Source of the DNA: Candidatus Eisenbacteria bacterium
Lineage (GTDB): Bacteria > Eisenbacteria > RBG-16-71-46
NCBI GenBank assembly: GCA_035712145.1
Contig: DASTBI010000013.1
Location: forward strand, 1-33,789
Direction: 5' to 3'
Length of the DNA: 33,789 nucleotides
The notes under the pieces were generated by a model that saw only the letters and a list, made by a program, of their open reading frames with translations, had not been told where the DNA came from and made no database searches. A program made the position numbers and the translations under genes. Below, in pieces: positions 1 to 8,823 of this stretch; the first letter of the stretch is position 1; each line of letters starts with the position of its first letter.

Positions 1-980
<980 letters not shown>

Positions 981-1033
981 GCACGCCGGACCCTAGCGGC
1001 CGGCCCGGCAAGGCCGGCGAGGAGAGTGAAACG

Positions 1034-1375
1034 ATGTGGTGGACCGACGCCCTGGCCCAGGCCGGCGCCCCGAGCGGGAAGCCTTACGACGCGAACATGG
1101 CGCTGCTGTTCCAGCTCCTGCAGTTCGTGCCGATCTTTCTCATCCTCTACCTGCTCCTCATTCGCCCGCAGCAACAGCGCCAGAAGAAGCTCAACGAGAT
1201 GCTGGGCAATCTGAAGAAGGGCAATCGCGTGGTGACGACCGGCGGGATCATCGGTACGGTGGTGGGACTGGAAGACAGCAAGGTCACGCTCAAGATCGCC
1301 GATGACGTGCGGGTCGACTTCACCAAGAGCGCCGTGGTCCAGGTGCTCGGCGAAGAGACGACCAAGGCCAAGTGA
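1034..1375 (+). CDS. yajC: Preprotein translocase accessory subunit YajC
   Basis: Small inner-membrane protein that associates with SecDF and the Sec translocon. At 113 residues it has the normal family length: a short N-terminus, one membrane segment (about residues 23-43, FQLLQFVPIFLILYLLLI), then the hallmark RPQQQRQKK and a cytoplasmic domain with GNRVVTTGGIIGTV. A purine-rich ribosome site (GAGGAGAG, about 1019-1026) precedes the ATG. In many genomes secD and secF follow directly; here def follows instead, so secDF must be elsewhere or absent. Confidence 0.95.
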   Translation: MWWTDALAQAGAPSGKPYDANMALLFQLLQFVPIFLILYLLLIRPQQQRQKKLNEMLGNLKKGNRVVTTGGIIGTVVGLEDSKVTLKIADDVRVDFTKSAVVQVLGEETTKAK

Positions 1376-1388
1376 GGCAGACGCGCTG

Positions 1389-1940
1389 ATGGCGATCCGA
1401 CCCGTCCGGATCTACGGCGATCCGGTGCTGCGCGAGAAGGCGCGGCCCATCGACACGTTCGACGAGCCCCTCGCGAGGCTGGTCGAGGACATGTTCGAGA
1501 CCATGCGCGCCTATCGTGGCGTGGGGCTGGCCGGCAACCAGGTCGGCATCCCGCAGCGGGTGCTGGTGATCGAGGTGCCGCCCGAGGAGGAGGGTGCCGC
1601 ATCGCAACGGCTGGCGTTGGTGAACCCGCGGCTCTCCGAGGCTTCGGGACAGCAGGTCGAAGAGGAAGGGTGTCTCTCGATCCCCGGCGTCTACGACGAC
1701 GTCAAGCGCGCGCAGCAGGTGAAGGTGCAGGCGCAGGATCCGCAGGGCAGGCCACTGGAGTTCGTCGCCGAGGGATACCTGGCGCGCATCGTCCAGCACG
1801 AAGTCGACCATCTCGATGGGGTGCTGTTCACCGACCGTCTTTCGCCGCTGCGCCGCCAGTTCCTGCGTCGTTCGCTGGAAGCGCTGGCTCGCGGCGAGAT
1901 GCCCGAGGGTTACGAGCAGCTCGGCGGAGACTCGCGGTGA
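1389..1940 (+). CDS. def: Peptide deformylase
   Basis: Removes the N-formyl group from nascent proteins; a cytoplasmic metalloenzyme. From the ATG at 1389 it is 183 residues, typical for the family. All three metal/active-site motifs are present: GVGLAGNQ (Gln51), EGCLS (metal ligand Cys95) and QHEVDHLDG (His137, Glu138, His141). The open frame extends further upstream but that part overlaps yajC and has no family similarity, so the ATG 13 bases after the yajC stop is chosen. It overlaps fmt by 4 bases (GTGA), pairing the enzymes that remove and add the formyl group. Confidence 0.97.
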   Translation: MAIRPVRIYGDPVLREKARPIDTFDEPLARLVEDMFETMRAYRGVGLAGNQVGIPQRVLVIEVPPEEEGAASQRLALVNPRLSEASGQQVEEEGCLSIPGVYDDVKRAQQVKVQAQDPQGRPLEFVAEGYLARIVQHEVDHLDGVLFTDRLSPLRRQFLRRSLEALARGEMPEGYEQLGGDSR

Positions 1941-2890
1941 GCCGGCCACGAGTGGTCTTCATGGGCACCCCGGAGTTCGCGGTGCCCTCCCTTCAGGCGG
2001 TGGCCTCGGCATGCGATGTCGCCCTCGTGGTGACGCGCCCCGATCAGCCGCGCGGCCGGGGCCGCGCGGTGGGCGAATCCGAGATCGCGGCCGCGGCCGG
2101 CGCCCTGTCGCTCCGCGTCATCAAGTCGGCTCGGCCTTCCGAGAGCGGCACGCTCGCCGAGCTGCGAGCGCTGGAGCCGGACTTCTTCGCGGTCGTCGCG
2201 TTCGGCTCGATCCTGACGCGGGAGCTGCTGGCGGTTCCGAAGCTCGGCAGCATCAATCTGCATGGGTCGCTCCTGCCGGCGTATCGCGGCGCGTCGCCGG
2301 TCCAGCAGGCGTTGTGGGATGGGTGCCTCGCCACCGGCGTGACCACCTTATGGATGGACGAGGGCATCGACACGGGCGATCTCATCCTCCAGCGCTGGGA
2401 GCCGATCCACGCCGAGGACGATGCCGAGTCGCTCGCGAAACGGCTGGCCATGCTCGGCGCGCCGCTCCTGGTCGAGAGCCTGCTGAGTGCCATGTCCGGC
2501 GGCTCGGCGCGCATGCCCCAGGATGCGAAAGCCGGAAGCTACGCGCGGAAGCTCACCAAGGGAGATGGAATCGTGGACTGGAGCCTCGATGTCGAGACGG
2601 TCTGGAACCGCCAGCGCGCCGTGACGCCGTGGCCCGGCGCAAGCACGCGGCTTCGCGGCAAGCCCGTGCTGCTCACTCGCACGCGGCCGTGGCATCGGCT
2701 GGATGCCGGCTCGCCTCCCGGCACGTTCCTCGGCACGTTCGGCGAAGGCGTGGGAGTGGCGTGTGGATCGGGTGCGTTGCAGGTGCTCGCGCTCAAGCCC
2801 GAAGGTCGCGGCGAGATGTCGGGCGCCGCATGGGCGCGCGGCGCGCGTCCCACGCTCGGCGAACGCTTCGGCGTGGAGGTGCCCGCGTGA
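1937..2890 (+). CDS. fmt: Methionyl-tRNA formyltransferase
   Basis: Formylates the initiator Met-tRNA using 10-formyl-tetrahydrofolate. The protein is 317 residues, the standard length. The N-terminal Rossmann-like domain starts RVVFMGTPEFAVPSL. The catalytic triad equivalents are visible as Asn107 and His109 in INLHGSLLPAYRGASP and Asp145 in GIDTGDL. The C-terminal OB-like domain follows. The start is a GTG at 1937 that overlaps the def stop (GTGA); the frame is open upstream, but that part only shadows def. It overlaps rsmB by another GTGA. Confidence 0.96.
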   Translation: MSRPRVVFMGTPEFAVPSLQAVASACDVALVVTRPDQPRGRGRAVGESEIAAAAGALSLRVIKSARPSESGTLAELRALEPDFFAVVAFGSILTRELLAVPKLGSINLHGSLLPAYRGASPVQQALWDGCLATGVTTLWMDEGIDTGDLILQRWEPIHAEDDAESLAKRLAMLGAPLLVESLLSAMSGGSARMPQDAKAGSYARKLTKGDGIVDWSLDVETVWNRQRAVTPWPGASTRLRGKPVLLTRTRPWHRLDAGSPPGTFLGTFGEGVGVACGSGALQVLALKPEGRGEMSGAAWARGARPTLGERFGVEVPA

Positions 2891-4347
2891 ACGGCCGTCC
2901 CCGTCGCCCCGGCGGGCGGCGCCCCGGCGGGCGTCCCGGCGGTCGTCCTCGGAATCCCGGCCGCCGCGGCGCTCCGCCGCGACCCGCGGGGCTGCCGATC
3001 GACGAGGACAATGAAGCGGCGCTTCCCCAGAATCCTCGCGAAGCGGCGCTCAAGGTGCTGCACGCGGTCGACACCCGCAGCGCGTTCAGCGATCGGCTGC
3101 TCGACGGCGCGCACGCCGCGGCGGGCTCTGACCCGCGCGATCAGGCGCTGCTCCACGAGCTGGTGAAGGGCACGCTGCGCTGGCGCGGGCGCATCGACTG
3201 GGCGCTCGACCAGCGGGTCCACGTCGGTCTCTCGCAGCTCCAGCCCTGGATCAAGAACGTGCTGCGTCTCGGCGCCTACCAGGTGCTCTTCCTGGATCGT
3301 GTGCCGCCTCATGCCGCGGTCGACGAATCGGTGAAGCTCGCCAATCAGTTCGGGCACCCCGGCTCGGCGGGCCTCGTGAACAGCGTGCTGCGCCGGCTGG
3401 TCGAGGAGAAGGCCACGCTCGAAGTGCCGCAGGGCGATGACGTCGAATCGCTCTCGGTGTGGGGCTCGCATCCCCGGTGGCTGGTCGAGCGCTGGCTCGC
3501 ACGCTTCGGTCTCGAGGCGGCGCGCGCACTGCTGATGGCCAACAACCAGGCCTCGCGGATCGGGCTGCGCGTCAACGTCCTGCGCGGGACCCGCGAGTCG
3601 CTCATCCAGCGCCTGCTCGCCGAAGGTCACGAAGCGGTGCCCGGGAAGCTCGCGCCGGAGCTGGTGTGGCTCAGCAATGGCGTGCCGCTCTCTCGCCTCG
3701 CCGAGCTGCGCGACGGATTGTGCACCGCGCAGGACGAGAGCGAGGCGCTGGTGACCGGATTGATGGCGCCGCAGACCCACGAGCGCCTGCTGGATCTCTG
3801 TGCGGCGCCCGGCGGCAAGTGCACGCACATGGCCGAGCGCATGGGCGACGAGGGCGAGGTTTGGGCCATGGACCGCGTGGAGGGCAGGGTGGCGGCGCTC
3901 GAAGCCACGGTGCGCCGTCTCGGCGTCCACTCCGTGCACGTGGTGCGCGGGGACGGACGCAACTATCCCTTCCCGATGCCGTTCGATCGCGTGCTGGTCG
4001 ACGCGCCGTGCTCGGGTCTCGGTGTGCTCGGCCGCCGTGCGGACGCGCGCTGGCGCAAAGGTCCCGAGATCCTCGACGAGATGCCGCCGCTTCAGCTCGA
4101 GCTGCTCGCCGCCGGCGGCCGCCACGCCCGACCGGGCGGCGTGCTGGTCTACAGCGTGTGTTCGTTCGAGCCGGAAGAGACCACCGAGCTGGTCGAGCAG
4201 TTCCTCGACGACAATCCCGGCTTCCTGCTCGAGAGCGCCGAAGGCGTGCTGCCCGCCGAAGTGGTGGACGAGCACGGATTCATGCGCGTGCTGCCGCACG
4301 TCCACGGCTGCGATGGCGCGTTCGCCGCGCGGTTCCGCAAGACATGA
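2887..4347 (+). CDS. rsmB: 16S rRNA m5C967 methyltransferase (RsmB/Sun)
   Basis: SAM-dependent cytosine-C5 methyltransferase for 16S rRNA, 486 residues. After a basic Arg/Gly/Pro-rich tail (about residues 1-37), a NusB-like RNA-binding domain begins near residue 48. The methyltransferase domain has motif I LDLCAAPGGK (residues 302-311), motif IV DAPCSGLG (Cys375) and motif VI YSVCSFEPEE (catalytic-type Cys425). The GTG start at 2887 overlaps the fmt stop; a much longer upstream frame is only an fmt shadow. The order fmt-rsmB is widespread. The RG-rich tail is unusual. Confidence 0.95.
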   Translation: MNGRPRRPGGRRPGGRPGGRPRNPGRRGAPPRPAGLPIDEDNEAALPQNPREAALKVLHAVDTRSAFSDRLLDGAHAAAGSDPRDQALLHELVKGTLRWRGRIDWALDQRVHVGLSQLQPWIKNVLRLGAYQVLFLDRVPPHAAVDESVKLANQFGHPGSAGLVNSVLRRLVEEKATLEVPQGDDVESLSVWGSHPRWLVERWLARFGLEAARALLMANNQASRIGLRVNVLRGTRESLIQRLLAEGHEAVPGKLAPELVWLSNGVPLSRLAELRDGLCTAQDESEALVTGLMAPQTHERLLDLCAAPGGKCTHMAERMGDEGEVWAMDRVEGRVAALEATVRRLGVHSVHVVRGDGRNYPFPMPFDRVLVDAPCSGLGVLGRRADARWRKGPEILDEMPPLQLELLAAGGRHARPGGVLVYSVCSFEPEETTELVEQFLDDNPGFLLESAEGVLPAEVVDEHGFMRVLPHVHGCDGAFAARFRKT

Positions 4348-5273
4348 CGACTCGCCGCAGGCTCCGCAACCGCTACGAGCGGCCGGAGACCGAGCCGGAG
4401 CCGGTGAGTGTGCAGCCGGTCTCGCCATTCCCCGCGCCGCCCGAAACCGAGCTCGAGCCCGAAGCACCTCCCGCGGGCGCCAACGGAGAGGCTGCGGAGT
4501 CCGCCCCTTCTCCGGCCGCTCCCAAGGACATGGCGCCCAGGCGCCCCGCGCGTCACGGGCGCTTCGGATTCCTGTTCATGATGGCGCTCGCGCTCGTCGC
4601 GTTCATCACCGGCCTGATGGTCTTCAACAGCCTGGTGATGCCGCGCCTGATCCACGGGATCAACGAGGTCGAGGTGCCCGACGTCCGCAACCTCACGCTC
4701 GATCAGGCGGAGCAGGCGCTGCGACCTCTCAATCTCCAGGTGTCGCGCGCCGGCGAGCGCTTCGATCCGGTGGTGCCGCCGGGCTTCGTGCTCAGTCAGG
4801 ACCCCCTGCCCGGCACCGACGTGCGAGGAAACCGTCGCGTGTCGGTGGTCGTGAGCCTGGGAGAGGAGTTCAGCTCGGTGCCCGAGCTCTCCGGCGAGTC
4901 GCAGCGGAGCGCCGAGCAGCTGCTGAAGAGCGCCGGGCTTCGAGTCGGCGCGATCGCACGTGCCCCGAGCGACGACGTGGGCCAGGACCTCGTCATCGGC
5001 TCCGATCCCGGACCGGAGAGCGTGCTGCCCCAGGGGAGTCCGGTGAACCTGCTGGTGTCGACCGGCGCCAAGGAGGAGAGCTTCGTAATGCCGGACCTGA
5101 TGGGCCGCGAGATCGGAGGCGTGCGCCGTCAGCTCGAGTCGCTCGGCTTCAAGGTCGGCCTGACCGGAACGGCAAACGTGGGCACGGTGACCGCTCAGCG
5201 TCCCGCGCCCGGCGTCCGCATCACCCGCGCCAACGAGATCCTGCTCCAGGCCACAGGAAGGGTGATCCGATGA
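4344..5273 (+). CDS. Single-pass membrane protein with three PASTA domains
   Basis: 309 residues. A cytoplasmic N-terminus rich in Pro, Glu and Ala (about 1-72) is followed by one membrane helix (about 74-98) and three tandem PASTA domains, beginning near VPDVRNLTLDQAEQAL, VPELSGESQRSAEQLL and MPDLMGREIGGVRRQL. PASTA domains commonly bind peptidoglycan or mediate periplasmic contacts. No kinase or transpeptidase domain is attached. The ATG overlaps the rsmB stop (ATGA) and its own stop overlaps rpe. The interval between rsmB and rpe is where Firmicutes carry the PASTA kinase gene prkC, so this may be a kinase-less counterpart. The exact role is unknown. Confidence 0.88.
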   Translation: MTTRRRLRNRYERPETEPEPVSVQPVSPFPAPPETELEPEAPPAGANGEAAESAPSPAAPKDMAPRRPARHGRFGFLFMMALALVAFITGLMVFNSLVMPRLIHGINEVEVPDVRNLTLDQAEQALRPLNLQVSRAGERFDPVVPPGFVLSQDPLPGTDVRGNRRVSVVVSLGEEFSSVPELSGESQRSAEQLLKSAGLRVGAIARAPSDDVGQDLVIGSDPGPESVLPQGSPVNLLVSTGAKEESFVMPDLMGREIGGVRRQLESLGFKVGLTGTANVGTVTAQRPAPGVRITRANEILLQATGRVIR

Positions 5274-5941
5274 GCGCACATCCGCTCACGCCACCCATCG
5301 TCGCCCCTTCGATCCTCTCCGCCGATTTCTCCCGGCTGCAGACCGATCTCGCGCTCGTCGATCCCGAGCGCGACTGGATCCACTGCGACGTGATGGACAA
5401 CCACTTCGTGCCGAACCTCACGTTCGGGCCGATCGTGATCGACGCCGTGCGCAAGCTGTCCCGCGGCTACCTCGACGTGCACCTGATGATCGAAGAGCCG
5501 GGGAAGCTGGTGCCGGCGTTCCGCAAGGCCGGCGCCGACGGGATCACGATTCACCTCGAAGCCTGCGAGGACCTCGCCGCCACGCTCGCCGCGGTGAAGG
5601 AGAGCGGCGCGCGCATCGGGCTCGCGCTCAAGCCCGGCACCCCGCTCGCCGCGGCCGAGCCGCATCTCGGGGATCTCGACCTGCTGCTCCTCATGACCGT
5701 CGAGCCGGGATTCGGCGGCCAGGCCTTCATGTCCGACATGATGCCGAAGGTGAAGGAAGCCGTGGCCTGGCGTGAGCAGCATGCCGCGCGGTATCTGATC
5801 GAGGTCGACGGCGGCATCGCGCCGGACACCGCCAAGGTCGCGCGCGGGGCGGGCGCCGAGATCTTCGTCGCCGGCCATGCGATCTACCGGCAAGCCAATC
5901 CCCAGATCGCCCTGGCCACGCTTCGCGACGCGGTGAGATGA
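5270..5941 (+). CDS. rpe: Ribulose-phosphate 3-epimerase
   Basis: Interconverts ribulose-5-phosphate and xylulose-5-phosphate in the pentose phosphate pathway; a cytoplasmic TIM barrel. The 223-residue length is normal. Diagnostic segments are APSILSADFSRL, HCDVMDNHFVPNLTFGP, DVHLMIEEP, MTVEPGFGGQAF and EVDGGI, which carry the metal-binding His/Asp residues and the phosphate-binding loop. The ATG overlaps the PASTA gene stop (ATGA). This is the last gene of the tgt-rpe cluster; a 154-base gap with a palindrome follows. Confidence 0.97.
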   Translation: MSAHPLTPPIVAPSILSADFSRLQTDLALVDPERDWIHCDVMDNHFVPNLTFGPIVIDAVRKLSRGYLDVHLMIEEPGKLVPAFRKAGADGITIHLEACEDLAATLAAVKESGARIGLALKPGTPLAAAEPHLGDLDLLLLMTVEPGFGGQAFMSDMMPKVKEAVAWREQHAARYLIEVDGGIAPDTAKVARGAGAEIFVAGHAIYRQANPQIALATLRDAVR

Positions 5942-5958
5942 GCTCAAACAGGTCAGTC

Positions 5959-6000
5959 TTGTAACTTCTTACTGTCCCCGGGGACAGTAAGGAATTACAA
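5959..6000. repeat. 42-bp near-perfect palindrome (REP-like element)
   Basis: The two 21-base arms abut with no spacer around a CCCCGGGG centre and match at 19 of 21 positions. The outer parts are AT-rich (TTGTAA / TTACAA), unlike the GC-rich surroundings. There is no T-run after it, so it does not look like a simple rho-independent terminator. It resembles the repeated extragenic palindromes that spread with REP-associated (Y1) transposases, but that assignment is from memory and only one copy occurs in this window. Confidence 0.7.
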
Positions 6001-6095
6001 AGGGAGGTTGGACGGCTCTCGTCTCCCGATCGCCGATCCTTCTGCGGCCCACGTTGCTGTGCTAATGTGCCGCACTTCTGACGATTGGGGGTTCC

Positions 6096-7424
6096 GTGTT
6101 CGAAGCGCTCTCCAGTCGGCTGGAAGGCGTCTTCAAACACCTCCGTGGCCAAGGGCGCCTGACTCCCGACAATGTCCGTGACAGCCTCCGGGAAGTGCGT
6201 CGCGCCTTGCTCGAGGCGGACGTTCAACTTTCTGTGGCCAAAGACTTTGTGTCTGCGGTGGAGGCGCGGGCCGTGGGCGAGGACGTGCTCAGGAGCCTGA
6301 CGCCCGGCCAGCAGGTCGTGGGCATCGTCCACGAGGAGCTGATCAAGCTTCTGGGCCGGACCCCGGTCACGCTCGCCGGCTCACCGCATCTGCCGACGGT
6401 GGTGCTGCTGGCCGGTCTCCAGGGCTCGGGCAAGACCACGTTCGCCGGCAAGCTCGCGCGCTGGCTCGGCCAGCGGGACAAGCGCTCGCTGCTGGTCAGT
6501 GCCGACGTCTACCGTCCCGCGGCCATCGATCAGCTCTCGCGCGTCGCGCAGGGAGCGGGACAGGCCTCGTGGCGGGCGGCCGAGGGCACGCCGCCGGTCG
6601 AGATCGCGCGCCAGGGGCTCGACGAAGCGCGGCGCCGCGGATTCGACTTCCTGCTGCTCGACACGGCCGGACGTCTCCACATCGACGACGAGCTGATGGA
6701 CGAGCTGCAGGCGCTCAAGCGTGAGGTGCGCGCCCATCAGGTGCTGCTCGTGCTCGACGGCATGACCGGACAGGAAGCGGTGCGTATCGGCAAGACATTC
6801 GCGGAGCGGATCGGGATCGATGGGCTGGTGATCACCAAGATGGACGGCGACGCGCGCGGCGGCGCGGCCTTGTCGCTGCGCGCCGCGACCGGCAAGCCGA
6901 TCCTGTTCCTCGGCGTCGGCGAGAAGCTCGACGGCCTCGAGCCTTTCGATCCTTCGCGGCTGGCCGGCCGCATCCTCGGCATGGGCGACGTGGTGGGGCT
7001 CGTCGAGCGCGTGCGCGAGGCCTTCGACGAGAAAGAGGCGGCACGCCAGGCGGAGAGGCTCCGCAAGTCGGAGCTCAACTTGGAGGACTTCCTGGAGCAG
7101 CTGCGTCAGCTCCAGAAGATGGGACCGGTCGAGGAGCTGCTCAAGATGATCCCCGGCCTTCCCAAAGCCGCGCTGCAGCAGGCGGCGCCCGACACGAAGA
7201 GGCTCAAACGCTTCGAGGCGATCTTGTCGAGCATGACCCCGGGCGAACGGTTGCGCCCGCGGATCATCGACGGCAGCCGCCGGAGGCGAATCGCGTCAGG
7301 CAGCGGCACCAGCGTTCCCGAGGTCAATCAACTGCTCCGGGACTTCGATCAGGCCCGGACCATGGTCAAGCGCATGCGTCACGGCCCGCGCGGATTCGCC
7401 GGGCTCAAGCGCGGGGGGCGCTGA
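6096..7424 (+). CDS. ffh: Signal recognition particle protein Ffh (SRP54)
   Basis: GTPase that binds signal sequences and 4.5S RNA and delivers ribosomes to FtsY. 442 residues, normal length. The N domain is about 1-95. The G domain has P-loop GLQGSGKT (107-114), SADVYRPAAIDQL, LLDTAGRLHID, ITKMDGDARGG and GVGEKLDGLEPFD. The C-terminal M domain has the SRP-RNA-binding helices around RIIDGSRRRRIASGSG and VNQLLRDFDQARTMVKRM. The start is a GTG at 6096, preceded by a weak G-rich ribosome site (TTGGGGG). A possible but weak -10 (TAATGT, 6063-6068) lies upstream. rpsP follows 63 bases later, as in many bacteria. Confidence 0.97.
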   Translation: MFEALSSRLEGVFKHLRGQGRLTPDNVRDSLREVRRALLEADVQLSVAKDFVSAVEARAVGEDVLRSLTPGQQVVGIVHEELIKLLGRTPVTLAGSPHLPTVVLLAGLQGSGKTTFAGKLARWLGQRDKRSLLVSADVYRPAAIDQLSRVAQGAGQASWRAAEGTPPVEIARQGLDEARRRGFDFLLLDTAGRLHIDDELMDELQALKREVRAHQVLLVLDGMTGQEAVRIGKTFAERIGIDGLVITKMDGDARGGAALSLRAATGKPILFLGVGEKLDGLEPFDPSRLAGRILGMGDVVGLVERVREAFDEKEAARQAERLRKSELNLEDFLEQLRQLQKMGPVEELLKMIPGLPKAALQQAAPDTKRLKRFEAILSSMTPGERLRPRIIDGSRRRRIASGSGTSVPEVNQLLRDFDQARTMVKRMRHGPRGFAGLKRGGR

Positions 7425-7447
7425 CGGCCTAACCCGCCGTTCACCCA

Positions 7448-7470
7448 GGGAGCCGCCCCAGAGGGCTCCC
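7448..7470 (+). promoter_or_regulatory. Hairpin between ffh and rpsP
   Basis: A perfect 7-bp stem, GGGAGCC (7448-7454) with GGCTCCC (7464-7470), around a 9-base loop. It lies 17 bases before the rpsP start, just ahead of the GAGGAG ribosome site, and has no T-tract. It could be an mRNA processing site, an attenuator, or a leader element for S16; no function can be proved from sequence. Confidence 0.45.
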
Positions 7471-7487
7471 TTGCACGAGGAGTCGAC

Positions 7488-7880
7488 ATGGCAGTGGTGA
7501 TTCGCATGATGCGCATGGGCGCCAAGAAGCGCCCGGCCTATCGCATGGTGGTGGCCGACTCGCGTCGTCAGCGCGACGGCCGGTTCCTGGAGATTCTCGG
7601 GCACTACAATCCGCTGGCGCAGCCCTACGAGCTCGTGATCCACAAGGACAAGGTCGAGCGCTGGTTGACGCGCGGCGCGCAGCCATCGGAGCAGGCCGCT
7701 TCGCTGCTGCGCTCGCTCGGCATCAGCAAGCCCGCGCCGCAGGCGGCGAGCACCGAGCCGAAGCCGAAGGCGAAGAAGACGGAAGCCAAGGCCAAGCGGA
7801 AGGTGCAGCGCAAGCCCTCCGAGCGGAAGACGCGCAACAAAGCCGCTCGCGCCGCCAAGAAGACCGCGAAGAAGGCCTAG
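7488..7880 (+). CDS. rpsP: 30S ribosomal protein bS16 with long basic tail
   Basis: Structural protein of the small ribosomal subunit. The core (residues 1 to about 85) begins [19 protein letters not shown] and includes the S16 signature [22 protein letters not shown] Lys/Ala-rich extension of about 45 residues follows (repeated [20 protein letters not shown]), making the protein 130 residues against roughly 80-90 for the family core. A good GAGGAG ribosome site sits at 7477-7482. The usual partners (KH protein, rimM, trmD, rplS) do not follow; a HemC-like gene does. Confidence 0.96.
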   Translation: MAVVIRMMRMGAKKRPAYRMVVADSRRQRDGRFLEILGHYNPLAQPYELVIHKDKVERWLTRGAQPSEQAASLLRSLGISKPAPQAASTEPKPKAKKTEAKAKRKVQRKPSERKTRNKAARAAKKTAKKA

Positions 7881-7893
7881 CCGGGGCCGACAG

Positions 7894-8823
7894 ATGACGC
7901 TCCCCGCCAAGCTCCGCATCGGCGTGCGCAGCGGCCGGCTCGCCGCCGCGCTGGCTCACGAGGTCCAGCATGCGCTGGAGCAGGCGCACCCGAGCCTCGA
8001 GGTGGAGATCGTGCGTGTCGCGGGCTCGGGGGACCACGTCCACGACGCGCCCCCGCGCGCCGGGGGCTTCACGTCCGAGCTGGATCGCGCGCTCACGACG
8101 GGGAAGATCGACGCCGCGCTTCACGACCTGCCCGACGTTCCGCGCGTGCGGCCGGACGCCATCGTGCTCGCCGCAGTGCCGCGGCGCCGCCACCCGTTCG
8201 ACGTGCTCCTGACCAAGGACGGCCGCATCCTCGACGAGCTGGACGGCGGTGAGCGGATCGGCGCCTCGAGCGCCGCGCGCCGCTCGCAGATGCTCGCGTA
8301 CCGCGAGGACCTTCGCGCCGTCTCGGCGCGCGGCAACCTCGAGACGCACCTGCAGCAGCTCGAGAACGGAGACTTCGAAGGCCTGGTGATGGCCGCGACG
8401 GACGCCGAGCGCTTGGGCTGGTACGAGCGCGTCAGCGAGATCTTCACCACCGAGGTGTGCGTTCCCGAGGTGGGGCAGGGCGCGCTCGCGCTCGAGGTGC
8501 TCGCCGACCGCAAGGACGTCATCTCGGCGGTGCGCTCGCTCAACGACGCCTCGTCGCACGGGGCCGTGATCGCCGAGCGCGCCTGGCTCTCGGAGCTCGG
8601 CGATCACGAGGACTTCCCGGGTGGTGCTTTGGCCAACGTGGTCGACGGCCGGCTGGTGATCGAGGCCGTGGTCGTGAGCCTCGACGGCCTCGAGGTCGTG
8701 CGCGACGAGGCCGAGGGTCCGGCGGCCAGCGCCGAAGCGATCGGGGCGAAGCTGGCGGTGCGGATGCTGGAGCGTGGAGCGCACGAGATCCTCGAAGCCC
8801 TGGCGGGCGAAGAGACCGAATGA
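7894..8823 (+). CDS. HemC-like protein (hydroxymethylbilane synthase fold) lacking the cofactor cysteine
   Basis: 309 residues aligning end to end with porphobilinogen deaminase: IGVRSGRLAAAL (N-terminal strand), HDLPDVP, GASSAARRSQM, ARGNLETHL, ERLGW and VGQGALALE. Compared with E. coli HemC as I remember it, several key residues differ. The dipyrromethane-attachment Cys242 position is Glu239 (LGDHEDFPGG instead of LEGGCQVPIG). Lys83 is Pro80, Arg131 is Ala128, Arg155 is His152, and the KGLF loop is lost. Asp84 (Asp81), Arg132, Arg149 and Arg176 are kept. Conventional heme-pathway activity is therefore doubtful, and I do not assign hemC. It sits between rpsP and a TPR lipoprotein, with no other heme genes nearby. 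Confidence 0.85.
   Translation: MTLPAKLRIGVRSGRLAAALAHEVQHALEQAHPSLEVEIVRVAGSGDHVHDAPPRAGGFTSELDRALTTGKIDAALHDLPDVPRVRPDAIVLAAVPRRRHPFDVLLTKDGRILDELDGGERIGASSAARRSQMLAYREDLRAVSARGNLETHLQQLENGDFEGLVMAATDAERLGWYERVSEIFTTEVCVPEVGQGALALEVLADRKDVISAVRSLNDASSHGAVIAERAWLSELGDHEDFPGGALANVVDGRLVIEAVVVSLDGLEVVRDEAEGPAASAEAIGAKLAVRMLERGAHEILEALAGEETE

Noticed and set aside
2539-4467. A 642-residue minus-strand open frame opposite fmt/rsmB
   Set aside because: It is a high-GC shadow frame of well-recognised + strand genes, with His/Arg/Ala-rich composition and no motifs.
5959-6000. The palindrome as a rho-independent terminator for rpe
   Set aside because: There is no loop and no T-tract, and the perfect two-sided symmetry fits a palindromic repeat better.
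7894-8823. Straight assignment as hemC
   Set aside because: The cofactor cysteine and several active-site residues are missing, so only the fold is assigned.
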